DNA of 64,000 bases from Streptomyces sp. DH12 (GTDB lineage Bacteria > Actinomycetota > Actinomycetes > Streptomycetales > Streptomycetaceae): positions 94,579-158,578 of the forward strand of contig NZ_JAHWGT010000019.1 of assembly GCF_020873895.1 (NCBI RefSeq), read 5' to 3'. Positions within the stretch are counted from its first letter, which is position 1. Each line of letters opens with the position of its first letter. Below are positions 36,060 to 43,748 of this stretch, piece after piece. Under the pieces are notes generated by a model. The model searched no databases. It had not been told where the DNA came from and saw nothing but the letters and a program-made list of their open reading frames with translations. The position numbers were made by a program, and so were the translations under genes.

Positions 36060-36536
36060 TCAGGCCTCGTCCGCCGCGGAGCCCGCGGCCCGGGCGGCGC
36101 GCCGCTCCAACTCGTCCGCCGGGACGTCCTCCACGTGCGTGGCGACGCTCCAGCGGTGGCCGAACGGATCCTGGAACTGCCCGCTGCGGTCCCCGTAGAA
36201 CTCGTCCCTGACCGCGCGCAGTTCCGCGGCGCCCTGCGCGAGGGCCTCGGCGAAGACGGCGTCGACGTCCTCCACGTACACGTGCAGGACCACGGGCGTG
36301 CCGCCCACCGCGCCCGGGGCGAGGAACCCCATCTCCGGGAACTCGTCCGCGAGCATGATCACGGAGTTGCCGAGCACCAGCTCGGCGTGGCCGACGCGGC
36401 CGTCCGGCCCCGTCATCCGCATGCGCTCCTCGGCGCCGAGGACCGTGCGGTAGAAGTCGATCGCCGCGGCCGCCCCGTCGACGGCGAGGTACGGGGTGAC
36501 GCGGGGGTGATCCGGGGGGATGGGAGTGGCGCTCAC
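36060..36536 (-). CDS. VOC/glyoxalase-bleomycin resistance-like protein
   Basis: This 158-aa protein of the PhnB-like VOC group has VTPYLAVDGAAAAIDFYRTVLGAEE, here a strand-helix pair, then HAELVLGNSVIMLADE, HVYVEDVDAVFAEAL and QDPFGHRWSVATHVED near the C-terminus. The function of this subgroup is open; it may bind a metal or a small ligand. The GTG start at 36536 has a GGAG site; the longer frame upstream runs into low-complexity sequence. It diverges from the RNase HI gene. Confidence 0.88.
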   Translation of the reverse strand: MSATPIPPDHPRVTPYLAVDGAAAAIDFYRTVLGAEERMRMTGPDGRVGHAELVLGNSVIMLADEFPEMGFLAPGAVGGTPVVLHVYVEDVDAVFAEALAQGAAELRAVRDEFYGDRSGQFQDPFGHRWSVATHVEDVPADELERRAARAAGSAADEA

Positions 36537-36706
36537 CGGACTCCGCCTTCCGCTCGGTGTCGGCGACCGCCGGCGGCGGCCGCGCCCCCCGAACCATCGT
36601 AGGGCGGGCATGACGGTCATGCCGGACGCGCCTGGCCGGGGGCGGGGGGCTTCGAGCTGCTCCGCGGCGGTCCGTCGCACCCCCGCGGGTAGGGCATGAT
36701 CGAGGG

Positions 36707-37423
36707 ATGTCCGATCGCATCATCGCCGCCTGCGACGGGGCGGCCAAGGGGAACCCCGGCCCCGCCGCCTGGGCCTGGGTCATCGCCGACGCCGAGGGCC
36801 GCCCGGAGCGCTGGGAGGCCGGCCCCCTCGGCCGCGCCACGAACAACGTGGGGGAACTGACCGCGCTGGAACGCCTCCTGGAGGCCGTCGCCCCCGGCAC
36901 CGCCCTGGAAGTGCGCATGGACTCGCAGTACGCCATGAAGGCCGTGACGCAGTGGCTGCCCAACTGGAAGCGCAACGGGTGGCGTACGGCGGCCGGCAAG
37001 CCCGTCGCCAACCAGGAGCTGGTGCAGCGCATCGACGCGCTCCTCGCCGAGCGGGACGTCGAGTTCCGCTACGTCCCGGCGCACCGGGAGGACGGCGACC
37101 GGCTCAACGCCATCGCCGACCAGGCGGCGAGCGACGCGGCGGTCAGCCAGGAGGCGGCGGGTACCGCGCTCGGCGCGGTCGACCTGCCCGTACCGGCCCC
37201 GCAGCGCACCGCGCCCGCCGGCCGCAAGCCCACCGCCGCGCGCCGGACGGCGGGCGGGAGCGGCGCGGGCGGTTCGGCGTCCCGGGCGCGGACCATCAAG
37301 GCGAAGTTCCGCGGCACCTGCCCCTGCGGGAAGCCGTACGCCGCCGGCGAGTCCATCGCGAAGCTCGGCGCTCGCTGGGGCCACCCCGGCTGCGGCGCGG
37401 CCGCCGGCGCGGCGACGGCCTGA
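36707..37423 (+). CDS. Ribonuclease HI with C-terminal Cys-rich segment
   Basis: This 238-aa protein has an RNase H domain (1-145) that would cut the RNA strand of RNA-DNA hybrids. The four acidic residues sit in ACDGAAKGNPG, NNVGELTALE, RMDSQYAMK and HREDGDRLNAIAD. After an Ala/Arg-rich linker comes a short C-terminal module (about 193-230) with CPCGKPYAAGE and WGHPGC, a possible Cys/His zinc site. The ATG at 36707 follows a short leader with a weak ribosome site. It is a stand-alone gene, divergent from the VOC gene. Confidence 0.9.
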   Translation: MSDRIIAACDGAAKGNPGPAAWAWVIADAEGRPERWEAGPLGRATNNVGELTALERLLEAVAPGTALEVRMDSQYAMKAVTQWLPNWKRNGWRTAAGKPVANQELVQRIDALLAERDVEFRYVPAHREDGDRLNAIADQAASDAAVSQEAAGTALGAVDLPVPAPQRTAPAGRKPTAARRTAGGSGAGGSASRARTIKAKFRGTCPCGKPYAAGESIAKLGARWGHPGCGAAAGAATA

Positions 37424-37466
37424 CCGCCCGGGGCGCGGGGCGCCCGCCGCCGGTCGTCCCGGGCGG
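37424..37466. terminator. Possible hairpin between RNase HI and response-regulator genes
   Basis: Nine-bp arms CCGCCCGGG/CCCGGGCGG with a long 25-nt loop lie between convergent genes. The long loop makes this tentative. Confidence 0.35.
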
Positions 37467-37483
37467 GCACACCCGGGCGCCGG

Positions 37484-38137
37484 TCACGCGGGTGCGCGGG
37501 GGCCGCCGAGGATGCCCTGGTCGTAGCCGGTCGCGACCGCCGCCGCCCGGTCCCGGACGCCCAGCTTGTCGTAGATGTGGGTGAGGTGGGTCTTGACCGT
37601 GGTCTCGCTGATGAAGAGTTCGGCGGCCACGGCGCGGTTGGACGCGCCGCGGGCGACGAGCGCGAGGATCTCCCGCTCCCGGGCCGACAGGACCCCGTCG
37701 GCCGGGGCGGCGGGCGCCCGTACCGCGCTGACGAGCCGGGAGGCGACGGCCGGTGACAGGACGGTGCGGCCGGCCGCCGCGGCGCGCACGGCGGCGAACA
37801 GCTCGTCGCGGGGCGCGTCCTTCAGCAGGTAGCCCGTCGCCCCCGCCTCGATCGCGGGCAGGGTGTCGGTTTCGGTGTCGTACGTCGTGAGCACCAGGAC
37901 CCGGCAGCGGGCGCCGCGCCGTGCCAGCTCGGCGATCGCGTCGACACCGCCGCCCTGGGGCATGCGCAGGTCCATCAGGACGACGTCGGGGTCGAGCCGC
38001 AGGGCGAGGTCGACGGCCTCGACCCCACCGGACGCCTCGCCCAGCACGGTGAAGCCCGGATCGGCGGCGAACATGCCGCGCAGGCCGTCCCGTACGACGG
38101 GGTGGTCGTCGACGAGCAGCAGGGTGATCTCAGTCAT
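37484..38137 (-). CDS. NarL-type response regulator
   Basis: This 217-aa regulator has a receiver domain (about 4-120). The acidic pocket DD is in LLVDDHPVV, the phosphorylated Asp is in DVVLMDLRMP (about 55), Thr is in VLVLTTYD and Lys is in YLLKDAPRDE. The C-terminal LuxR HTH (about 150-210) reads LSAREREILALVARGASNR, then AELFISETTVKTHL. The ATG at 38137 overlaps the kinase gene stop by 8 nt. Its kinase and a drug-type ABC transporter are next to it, the usual set-up for antibiotic- or envelope-stress sensing. Confidence 0.95.
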   Translation of the reverse strand: MTEITLLLVDDHPVVRDGLRGMFAADPGFTVLGEASGGVEAVDLALRLDPDVVLMDLRMPQGGGVDAIAELARRGARCRVLVLTTYDTETDTLPAIEAGATGYLLKDAPRDELFAAVRAAAAGRTVLSPAVASRLVSAVRAPAAPADGVLSAREREILALVARGASNRAVAAELFISETTVKTHLTHIYDKLGVRDRAAAVATGYDQGILGGPRAPA

Positions 38138-39476
38138 GGCGCACCAACGGTACGCGGGCGGAGATCGCCGTGCCTTCGCCGGGCGCCGATTCCACCGTGA
38201 CCCGGCCGGCCAGGCGCGCGGCGCGGGCCCGCATGCCGTCGAGCCCGAAGCCCCCGCCCTGCCCGCGACCCGCGCCGAGCCCGGGGCCCGGGGGCGCACC
38301 GCCGTGGGCGCCGCCGGCACGGGCACCGGCGGGGACGCGGCGCCGGGCGGCGGGGTCGAAGCCCACCCCGTCGTCGCGGACATCGAGGGTCACCTCGTCG
38401 CCCATGTACGACAGGGTGACCCCGGCGCGGGTGGCGCCGGCGTGCCGCTCGGCGTTGGCGAGGGCCTCCTGCGCGATCCGCAGCAGCGTGGCGGCGACCT
38501 CGTCGTGGACGGGCTCCTCGGTGCCGGTGACGGTGAACATCGCGGTGACGCCGGTGCGCGCCGACCAGTCGGCGACGGTCTTGCGCACGGCCTCCGGCAG
38601 GGCGTCGTGCTCCAGCGCGACCGGGCCGAGGTCCTGCACGGAGCGGCGCGCCTCGCCGAGGCTGTGCCGGGCGAGGTCGGCGGCGCGCCGCAGGTGCGTG
38701 CGCGTCCGCTCGGGGTCCGTGCCGGACGTGGCCGCCTGGAGCTGCGTGATGATGCCGATGAGCCCCTGGGCGATGGTGTCGTGGATCTCCGCGGCGAGTC
38801 GGCGCCGCTCGTCGGCGACGCCCGCCTCCCGGGCCTGCACGAGGAGTTGGGCGTGGAGCGCGGCGTTCTCGGCGAGGGCCTGCTCCAGGCGGGCGTTCGC
38901 CCCGGCCAGCTCCGTGATGGTGGCGGTGCGCTCCGCGGCCCGCTCGGCCTCCTTCTCGGACAGGTGCGAGAAGACCAGGGCGAGGCAGGCGTTGAGGGCG
39001 AACAGCGCCGCGAAGGCGGCCCACTGGAACGGGGTGGCCGGCGGGAGGCCGCCGGACTGCGACCCGGCCATGGTGGCCGCGACGCCGAGCAGCCCGGCCC
39101 GTACCGCGGCGGGCCGGGGCGGCAGGAGGTGCACCGCGTCGAAGTAGCCCATGCAGGCGTAGACGGCGAAGAAGGGGTTGAGCCAGGTGAGGGCGAACCC
39201 GAGGAGCGTGCGCAGCACGAAGTACACGGTGGACGCGGGGCCCGCGGCGCAGGGGACGACACCGTCCGGCGCCGCGTCCCGCACGGCCCGCTGGTGGCCG
39301 TCCCACCAGCCCTGGAGGGCGAGTGCCGCGGCGGCGAGGGGGACGGCCGCGGCCCCCTCCCACCGCTCCATGACCGCCTCCGCCGAGACGGCCGCCAGGA
39401 GAGCGGCGATGAGCAGGAGCGCGTACGGGCCCCAGCGGAAGAACCGCCGCCAGTACTCCTCGACCGTCGTCGCCAT
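38130..39476 (-). CDS. Sensor histidine kinase (HisKA_3 type)
   Basis: This 448-aa membrane kinase has five or six hydrophobic helices in the first 175 residues, then a coiled-coil linker. The dimerisation domain has the H-box RRLAAEIHDTIAQGL (His about 235). The ATP-binding domain has N-box EALANAERHA, G1 DVRDDGVGFDP and G2 GGFGLDGMRARA. A Gly/Ala-rich insertion lies between G1 and G2. The ATG at 39476 follows GGGGGACGGGG. It is coupled with its NarL-type partner and lies 41 nt after the ABC permease gene, so all four genes may be one leftward unit. Confidence 0.93.
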   Translation of the reverse strand: MATTVEEYWRRFFRWGPYALLLIAALLAAVSAEAVMERWEGAAAVPLAAAALALQGWWDGHQRAVRDAAPDGVVPCAAGPASTVYFVLRTLLGFALTWLNPFFAVYACMGYFDAVHLLPPRPAAVRAGLLGVAATMAGSQSGGLPPATPFQWAAFAALFALNACLALVFSHLSEKEAERAAERTATITELAGANARLEQALAENAALHAQLLVQAREAGVADERRRLAAEIHDTIAQGLIGIITQLQAATSGTDPERTRTHLRRAADLARHSLGEARRSVQDLGPVALEHDALPEAVRKTVADWSARTGVTAMFTVTGTEEPVHDEVAATLLRIAQEALANAERHAGATRAGVTLSYMGDEVTLDVRDDGVGFDPAARRRVPAGARAGGAHGGAPPGPGLGAGRGQGGGFGLDGMRARAARLAGRVTVESAPGEGTAISARVPLVRHD

Positions 39477-39517
39477 GCCCCGTCCCCCGTCTCCCCGTGG
39501 CGTGTCCCACCGCGCCG

Positions 39518-40378
39518 TCACTCCCAGCGGAACCAGCGGACCGCCGCGGCCGTCAGGACGACCGTCCAGAGCAGCATCACCCCGAGCGGCTCCCACCCGG
39601 GCCACGCTCCGGCCGCCGCCGCGTCGAGCGCGTCGGACGCGGCGCCGTAGGGGCTGAACCCGACGACCTCCCGCAGCGTAGCGGGCATGGCCTGGACCGG
39701 TACCCAGACGCCGGCGGTGAACATCGTCGGGAAGAAGACGGCCGAGCCGACCGCGGTGGCGATCTTCTGGGTGCGGGAGACGGCGCAGACCGCGGCGCCG
39801 AGCGCGAGCCCCACCGCGGTGGCGAGGAGGAGGGCCAGGGCGTAGCCGGCCGCGTTGCGGGGCGGGGCCACGCCGAAGGCGAGCCGGCCGACGGCCAGCA
39901 CCAGGAGCGAGGAGACGAGCGCGGCGGCCGCGTGCAGGGTGATCTGGGCGGTGAGCAGGGCGGCCGGGCGGACCGGCGTGGTGGACATCCGCCGCAGGAT
40001 GCCGCGTTCGCGGTAGCCGGCGAGGACCGGCGGCATGGCCTGGAGCCCCGCCATGATCAGCGCGAAGAGCACCGACACGGGGACGTACAGGTCGATGACC
40101 CGGCGGCCCCCCAACTCGGGTGAGGGCTCCTGGAAGGCGGGGATGAGACCGATGATCGCCAGGAGGACGGTCGGGGAGGCCATCACCCAGAACAGCGACC
40201 CCGGTTCGCGGGTGAACAACCGGGCCTCCGTGCGCAGCACGGCGCGGGCGGCGGACTGCCGGACGCGCGGCGCCCCCGGAGGCGTCGGGCGGGTCGGGCC
40301 GGCGGGTGGCGTCGGGCGCGTCGGGTCGGCGGGTGGCGTCGGGCCGGTGGGGGTGGCGGGTGCGCTCGGGGTGGTCAT
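39518..40378 (-). CDS. ABC-2 type transporter permease
   Basis: This 286-aa permease has six predicted membrane helices after a Pro/Thr-rich leader of about 40 residues encoded by a 27-bp repeat. The ABC-2 region includes VLLAIIGLIPAF, YRERGILRRMSTTPVRP (a typical cytosolic loop) and FFPTMFTAGVWVP. It should export a drug or lipid together with the adjacent ATPase. The ATG at 40378 overlaps the ATPase stop (ATGA). The leader is unusual and could vary in length by repeat slippage. Confidence 0.92.
   Translation of the reverse strand: MTTPSAPATPTGPTPPADPTRPTPPAGPTRPTPPGAPRVRQSAARAVLRTEARLFTREPGSLFWVMASPTVLLAIIGLIPAFQEPSPELGGRRVIDLYVPVSVLFALIMAGLQAMPPVLAGYRERGILRRMSTTPVRPAALLTAQITLHAAAALVSSLLVLAVGRLAFGVAPPRNAAGYALALLLATAVGLALGAAVCAVSRTQKIATAVGSAVFFPTMFTAGVWVPVQAMPATLREVVGFSPYGAASDALDAAAAGAWPGWEPLGVMLLWTVVLTAAAVRWFRWE
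40284..40337. repeat. 27-bp tandem repeat in the permease leader
   Basis: Two units of 27 nt (40284-40310 and 40311-40337) differ at only a few bases, with a partial third unit following. Each unit encodes nine residues of a PTPPAGPTR-like leader at the permease N-terminus, so slippage would add or remove nine residues in frame. Confidence 0.8.
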
Positions 40379-41280
40379 GAGGGGTCGGCTCCCGTGAGGT
40401 CGAGGTAGGCGTCGTCGAGGCTGGCGTCGCCCACGCGCAGTCCGCGCGCGGTGACGGCGCGGCCGGCGAGCAGGGCGACGAACGCGTCGACGGTGGCGTC
40501 CGTGCCGGTGACGACGGTGCGGCCGTCCTCCGTGGCCACCCGGGCCGCGCCGGGCAGGGCCCGCAGTGCGCCCGCTTCGAGCGGGGTGTCGGCGGCGAAG
40601 GAGATCACGCGGGACGCGGCGGTGCGGCCGACGAGCGCGGCGGGGGTGCCGAGGGCGGTGACCCGTCCCCGGTCGATGAGGGCGATGCGGTCGCAGAGCC
40701 GCTGGGCCTCCTCCATGACGTGGGTGACCAGGACCACCGTGACGCCCCGGGCCCTGACCTCCTCGACCAGGGCCCACACGTCGCGCCGGGCGCGCGGGTC
40801 GAGGCCGGTGGTCAGCTCGTCGAGGATGACCGCGCGCGGGTCGCCGACCAGGGCGAGGGCGACGGCCAGGCGCTGCTTCTGGCCGCCGGACAGCGCGGCG
40901 TACCGGGTCCCCAGCTGCTCCTCCAGCCCCAGGCGTCCGGCGAGGACCCGCCAGTCGGCGGGCCGTTCGTGGAAGGAGGCGTACAGCTCCAGCGCCTCGC
41001 GGACGGTGAGCTTGGGCTGGAGCTCGCTCTGCTGGAGCTGTACGCCCAGGACGCGGGTGACCTCCGCGTGCCGGGTGGCGGGGTCGAGCCCCGCCACCCG
41101 CACGGACCCGGCGTCGGGGGTGCGCAGTCCGGCCACGCACTCCACGGTGGTCGTCTTGCCCGCACCGTTCGGCCCGAGGATCCCGAAGACCTCCCCCTCG
41201 TCGACGTGGAAGGACACGCCGTCGACGGCCTTCCGTCCCCCGTAGGCCTTGTGCAGGTCCCGTACCTCGATCATCGGCAT
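40375..41280 (-). CDS. ABC transporter ATP-binding protein (drug-resistance type)
   Basis: This 301-aa ATPase has Walker A GPNGAGKTTT, the Q-loop near QLQQSELQ, signature LSGGQKQRL, Walker B AVILDELTTGLDP and H-loop VTHVMEEA. A C-terminal domain typical of DrrA/CcmA-type exporters follows (VVTGTDATVDAF region). The ATG at 41280 (MPMIEVRD) has a weak site, and ATG 41274 is an alternative. A 14-bp palindrome lies 33 nt upstream. With the permease and two-component system it forms a self-contained export and sensing module. Confidence 0.94.
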   Translation of the reverse strand: MPMIEVRDLHKAYGGRKAVDGVSFHVDEGEVFGILGPNGAGKTTTVECVAGLRTPDAGSVRVAGLDPATRHAEVTRVLGVQLQQSELQPKLTVREALELYASFHERPADWRVLAGRLGLEEQLGTRYAALSGGQKQRLAVALALVGDPRAVILDELTTGLDPRARRDVWALVEEVRARGVTVVLVTHVMEEAQRLCDRIALIDRGRVTALGTPAALVGRTAASRVISFAADTPLEAGALRALPGAARVATEDGRTVVTGTDATVDAFVALLAGRAVTARGLRVGDASLDDAYLDLTGADPS

Positions 41281-41312
41281 GTTCCGAGGTTCGCCCAAGG
41301 GGCGGCCGGGCG

Positions 41313-41326
41313 GCATCGGCCGATGC
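41313..41326. promoter_or_regulatory. 14-bp perfect palindrome upstream of the ABC operon
   Basis: GCATCGGCCGATGC is a perfect palindrome placed 33 nt before the ABC ATPase start. A second short CCGATCGG palindrome follows about 20 nt farther upstream. This is a likely operator, possibly for the adjacent NarL-type regulator. The 183-nt gap (41281-41463) holds no gene. Confidence 0.45.
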
Positions 41327-41463
41327 GCCCGACCCGGGGTCGACCGATCGGACGATGGCGGGCGCCGACCGGAGGAGGGTGCGGCCACGAGCGGGGGAGG
41401 GGAGGGCGCCGGGGTGGGGCGGGGAGGCCGGGCGGGGGAGCGGTCAGGTCGGTGGAGCGGGGG

Positions 41464-41661
41464 TCAGGCGGTCTCGCCGGCGACGACGCGCCACCGGCCG
41501 ACCTCCTGGTGGCCGGAGTCGTACACGGGCGAGCCGTCGCCGGGCTCCAGCGCGTAGTGGTGCAGGTTCCCTCCCCAATACCGCAGCACACGGCCCAGTT
41601 CGCGCGCCCTCTCCTCGGCCGGCTTCCCGTCGTCGACGGTGACTTCGAGCAGGAACTTCAC
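41464..41661 (-). CDS. Small conserved-looking hypothetical protein, 65 aa
   Basis: This compact acidic protein (VKFLLEVTVDDGKPAEERA..., ending WRVVAGETA) has a beta-alpha-beta pattern with GRVLRYWGGNLHHYALEPGDG in the middle. The GTG at 41661 has a perfect GGGAGG site nine bases upstream, whereas an ATG seven codons upstream has none. No function is recognised. It diverges from the double MerR gene. Confidence 0.7.
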   Translation of the reverse strand: MKFLLEVTVDDGKPAEERARELGRVLRYWGGNLHHYALEPGDGSPVYDSGHQEVGRWRVVAGETA

Positions 41662-41823
41662 GTGGTGTCGCCTCCCATGCATGCGTCAACCGGGCCCGGC
41701 CGTCCGGCCGCTGCCCGTCCGTCTCCATTGTTTCATTCAAGTGCTATGAGAGGCTTTTACGGCCACCTCGCCTGATGGGTGCGGTGAATCGTCGGGAAAG
41801 TCTCAACTGGTGGTGAGGGTGGG

Positions 41824-42579
41824 ATGACGGTGCCAATGCCCGCGGCCGGAGCACGCGGCGGCGACCGCGAGGGGCGATGGCGGGCCGCCGACCTCGCCCG
41901 CACGGCCGGCGTCTCGGTCCAGCAGCTCCGCAACTACGTCGCGGCGGGGGTCCTCCCGCCCGTGGGGCGCACCGCCGGCGGCTACCGCGTCTACACCGGC
42001 ACCCACGCCCGGGCGCTCACCGCCGCCCGCGACATGGCGGCCGGCCACGGCTGGGCCACCGCCCGCGCCGTCATGCGCGCCGTCCACACCGGCGATCTCG
42101 ACGCCGCCCTGGCCGCGCTCGACGAGAGCCACGCCCGACTCGACCGCGAACGCGGCGAGCTGGCCGCGGTGCGCGAAGCGCTGGACACCGTCCTGGCACA
42201 CGGGGCGCCGCCCGCGCCCCGGCGCGGCCTGCGCATCGGGCAGGTCGCGGCGGCCGTCGGCGTCCGACCGCCGGTCCTACGGCTGTGGGAGGAGCGGGGG
42301 CTGCTGAAGCCGGACCGCGACCCGGCCACCGGGTACCGCGTCTACCCGGTGGGAGAGGTGCGCGCCGCCCACGTCGTGGCGCTGCTCCGCCGGGGCCACC
42401 ACCCGCTCGCCGCCGTCCGCGCGGTCCTGGACGAGCTGAGGGCGACGGGCGACCCCGACCGCGTCCGCGGCGAACTGGACGAGCGGGAGCGGGACCTGCG
42501 CCGCCGCAGCCTCCACCGGCTCCGCGCCTCGGCGGCGCTGCACGCCTACCTGGAGTACCTGGGCCACACCGCCCCCTGA
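41824..42579 (+). CDS. Double-headed MerR-family regulator
   Basis: This 251-aa protein contains two separate MerR-type winged HTH domains: the first at about 20-85 (RAADLARTAGVSVQQLRNYV, then GVLPPVGRTAGGYRVYT), the second at about 135-205 (RIGQVAAAVGVRPPVLRLWEE, then GLLKPDRDPATGYRVYP). Each is followed by a short helical segment and there is no obvious ligand domain. It could bind two half-sites as one chain. The ATG at 41824 has GGTGGTGAGGGTGGG upstream. The 162-nt gap before it includes the lowest-GC stretch nearby (about 41727-41760), probably the promoter. Confidence 0.9.
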   Translation: MTVPMPAAGARGGDREGRWRAADLARTAGVSVQQLRNYVAAGVLPPVGRTAGGYRVYTGTHARALTAARDMAAGHGWATARAVMRAVHTGDLDAALAALDESHARLDRERGELAAVREALDTVLAHGAPPAPRRGLRIGQVAAAVGVRPPVLRLWEERGLLKPDRDPATGYRVYPVGEVRAAHVVALLRRGHHPLAAVRAVLDELRATGDPDRVRGELDERERDLRRRSLHRLRASAALHAYLEYLGHTAP

Positions 42580-42622
42580 CCGCACCCCACCCCCGGGCGG
42601 CCGCCCGGGGGTGCCGGTGTCG

Positions 42623-43012
42623 TCAGCGGGTCCGCACGACCGCGGTGATCGTCTTGCCGTCGGCGGACGGCTCGACGGTGACGCGCGCGCTGAGCTGCCG
42701 GATGAGGGGCCAGCCGTAGCCGCCCGGGGTGGCCGGGTGGCGGCGCGGGAGGGTGCCGGGCGGCGTCGGGGAACGGTCGCTCACGCTGATGTGGAGCGCG
42801 TCCGCCTCCCGCACGGCGTCGAAGGCGGTGATGCCGCCGCCGTGCCGCAGGGCGTTGGTGACGAGTTCCGACGTCACCAACAGGATGTCGTTGAGCACCG
42901 TCTCGGGCGGCGGCGGGCCGGTGGTGGCGAGGAGGTGGCGCACCTGGTCGCGGGCCGCGGCCGCGGTGGCCGGCCACCGCGTGTGGCCGGTCATCGTGTC
43001 CTGGGTCGTCAT
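42623..43012 (-). CDS. RsbW-like ATP-binding (anti-sigma/serine kinase) protein
   Basis: This 129-aa GHKL-fold kinase domain of the RsbW/SpoIIAB type has the N-box TSELVTNALRHGG, a G1-like SVSDRSPTPPG and G2 GGYGWPLIRQLS. It lacks a His phosphoacceptor domain, so it would phosphorylate a STAS protein or bind a sigma factor. The ATG at 43012 follows AAGGAGG at good spacing; the longer upstream frame lacks a site. A STAS protein gene lies 88 nt upstream in the same direction and is a likely partner. Confidence 0.9.
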   Translation of the reverse strand: MTTQDTMTGHTRWPATAAAARDQVRHLLATTGPPPPETVLNDILLVTSELVTNALRHGGGITAFDAVREADALHISVSDRSPTPPGTLPRRHPATPGGYGWPLIRQLSARVTVEPSADGKTITAVVRTR

Positions 43013-43100
43013 GTTCACCTCCTTCACCCCTGCCGTCTGGTCTTCCGTCTCTCGCGTCTTGCTCAGGTCCGTTTGCCCGGGTTTGGCGGGCCGGACACGC

Positions 43101-43475
43101 TCATCCTTCCGTCGGACCATCGCCCGGCGTCCCACGGGCCGCGGAGACCGCGGCGGTGACCGTGCCGGCGACGGCGAAGGAGCCGGCCGTTCCGGTGACC
43201 TGCAGCAGCCGGACCACGCAGGCGGCCGGCTGCGCCAGGACGAGCGGCGCCCCGACCTCCCGGTGGCGGGCCCGCGCCTGGAGGAGGACGTGCAGGAACG
43301 CCGAGTCGGCGAACCGCACCTGCGACAGGTCGAGGACGGTGGCCGTGGCGCGCCCCTCGACGGGGTCGAAGGCGCGGGCGAGTCGCTCGGCGGTGTCGAA
43401 GTCGAACTCGCCGCCGACGCGCACGACGCGGACCTCGCCGGTCACGGTCGTCAGCACTTCCGGGTCTTGGCTCAC
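43101..43475 (-). CDS. STAS-domain anti-anti-sigma factor-like protein
   Basis: This 124-aa STAS protein has the conserved strand-turn-helix ATVLDLSQVRFADSAFLHVLLQ. The Ser of ADSAFL (about residue 57) sits where RsbV/SpoIIAA-type proteins are phosphorylated. The GTG at 43475 is chosen on family length, and its ribosome site is weak. It is transcribed toward the RsbW-like gene and away from the PP2C gene, across a 273-nt divergent gap that holds no gene and is less GC-rich near 43561-43720. Confidence 0.88.
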   Translation of the reverse strand: MSQDPEVLTTVTGEVRVVRVGGEFDFDTAERLARAFDPVEGRATATVLDLSQVRFADSAFLHVLLQARARHREVGAPLVLAQPAACVVRLLQVTGTAGSFAVAGTVTAAVSAARGTPGDGPTEG

Positions 43476-43748
43476 CGCGGCATTCTCGCAGCCCGCCCGG
43501 CCGCGGCCCACCGGGGTGGTCGCGTGGCCCCGGTCGGCACCACGAGGCGTCCCCGTCGATCACGCCTTGTAGTGATTTGTGGCTTTCCGGTGTCCGCTGC
43601 CTGCATCCGCTGTGCAGATCTCCCGCTCACCGCGGGCCCGGCGGGCTTTGTGCCGGATCCGCTTGCACGTCCGGCCGGCTCTGCGCGATGGTGAAAAGCC
43701 CGACCTCCAGCGGAAGGTGGCGAGGCCCGTGGTTCCGGGTCTCCACAT

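Noticed and set aside
41464-41661. Toxin-antitoxin module with the adjacent MerR gene
   Set aside because: The genes are divergent, neither resembles a toxin, and the 65-aa protein looks like a small folded enzyme-like domain.
43476-43748. tRNA or small RNA gene in the lower-GC divergent gap
   Set aside because: No cloverleaf or terminator could be folded by eye; promoter DNA is the simpler reading.
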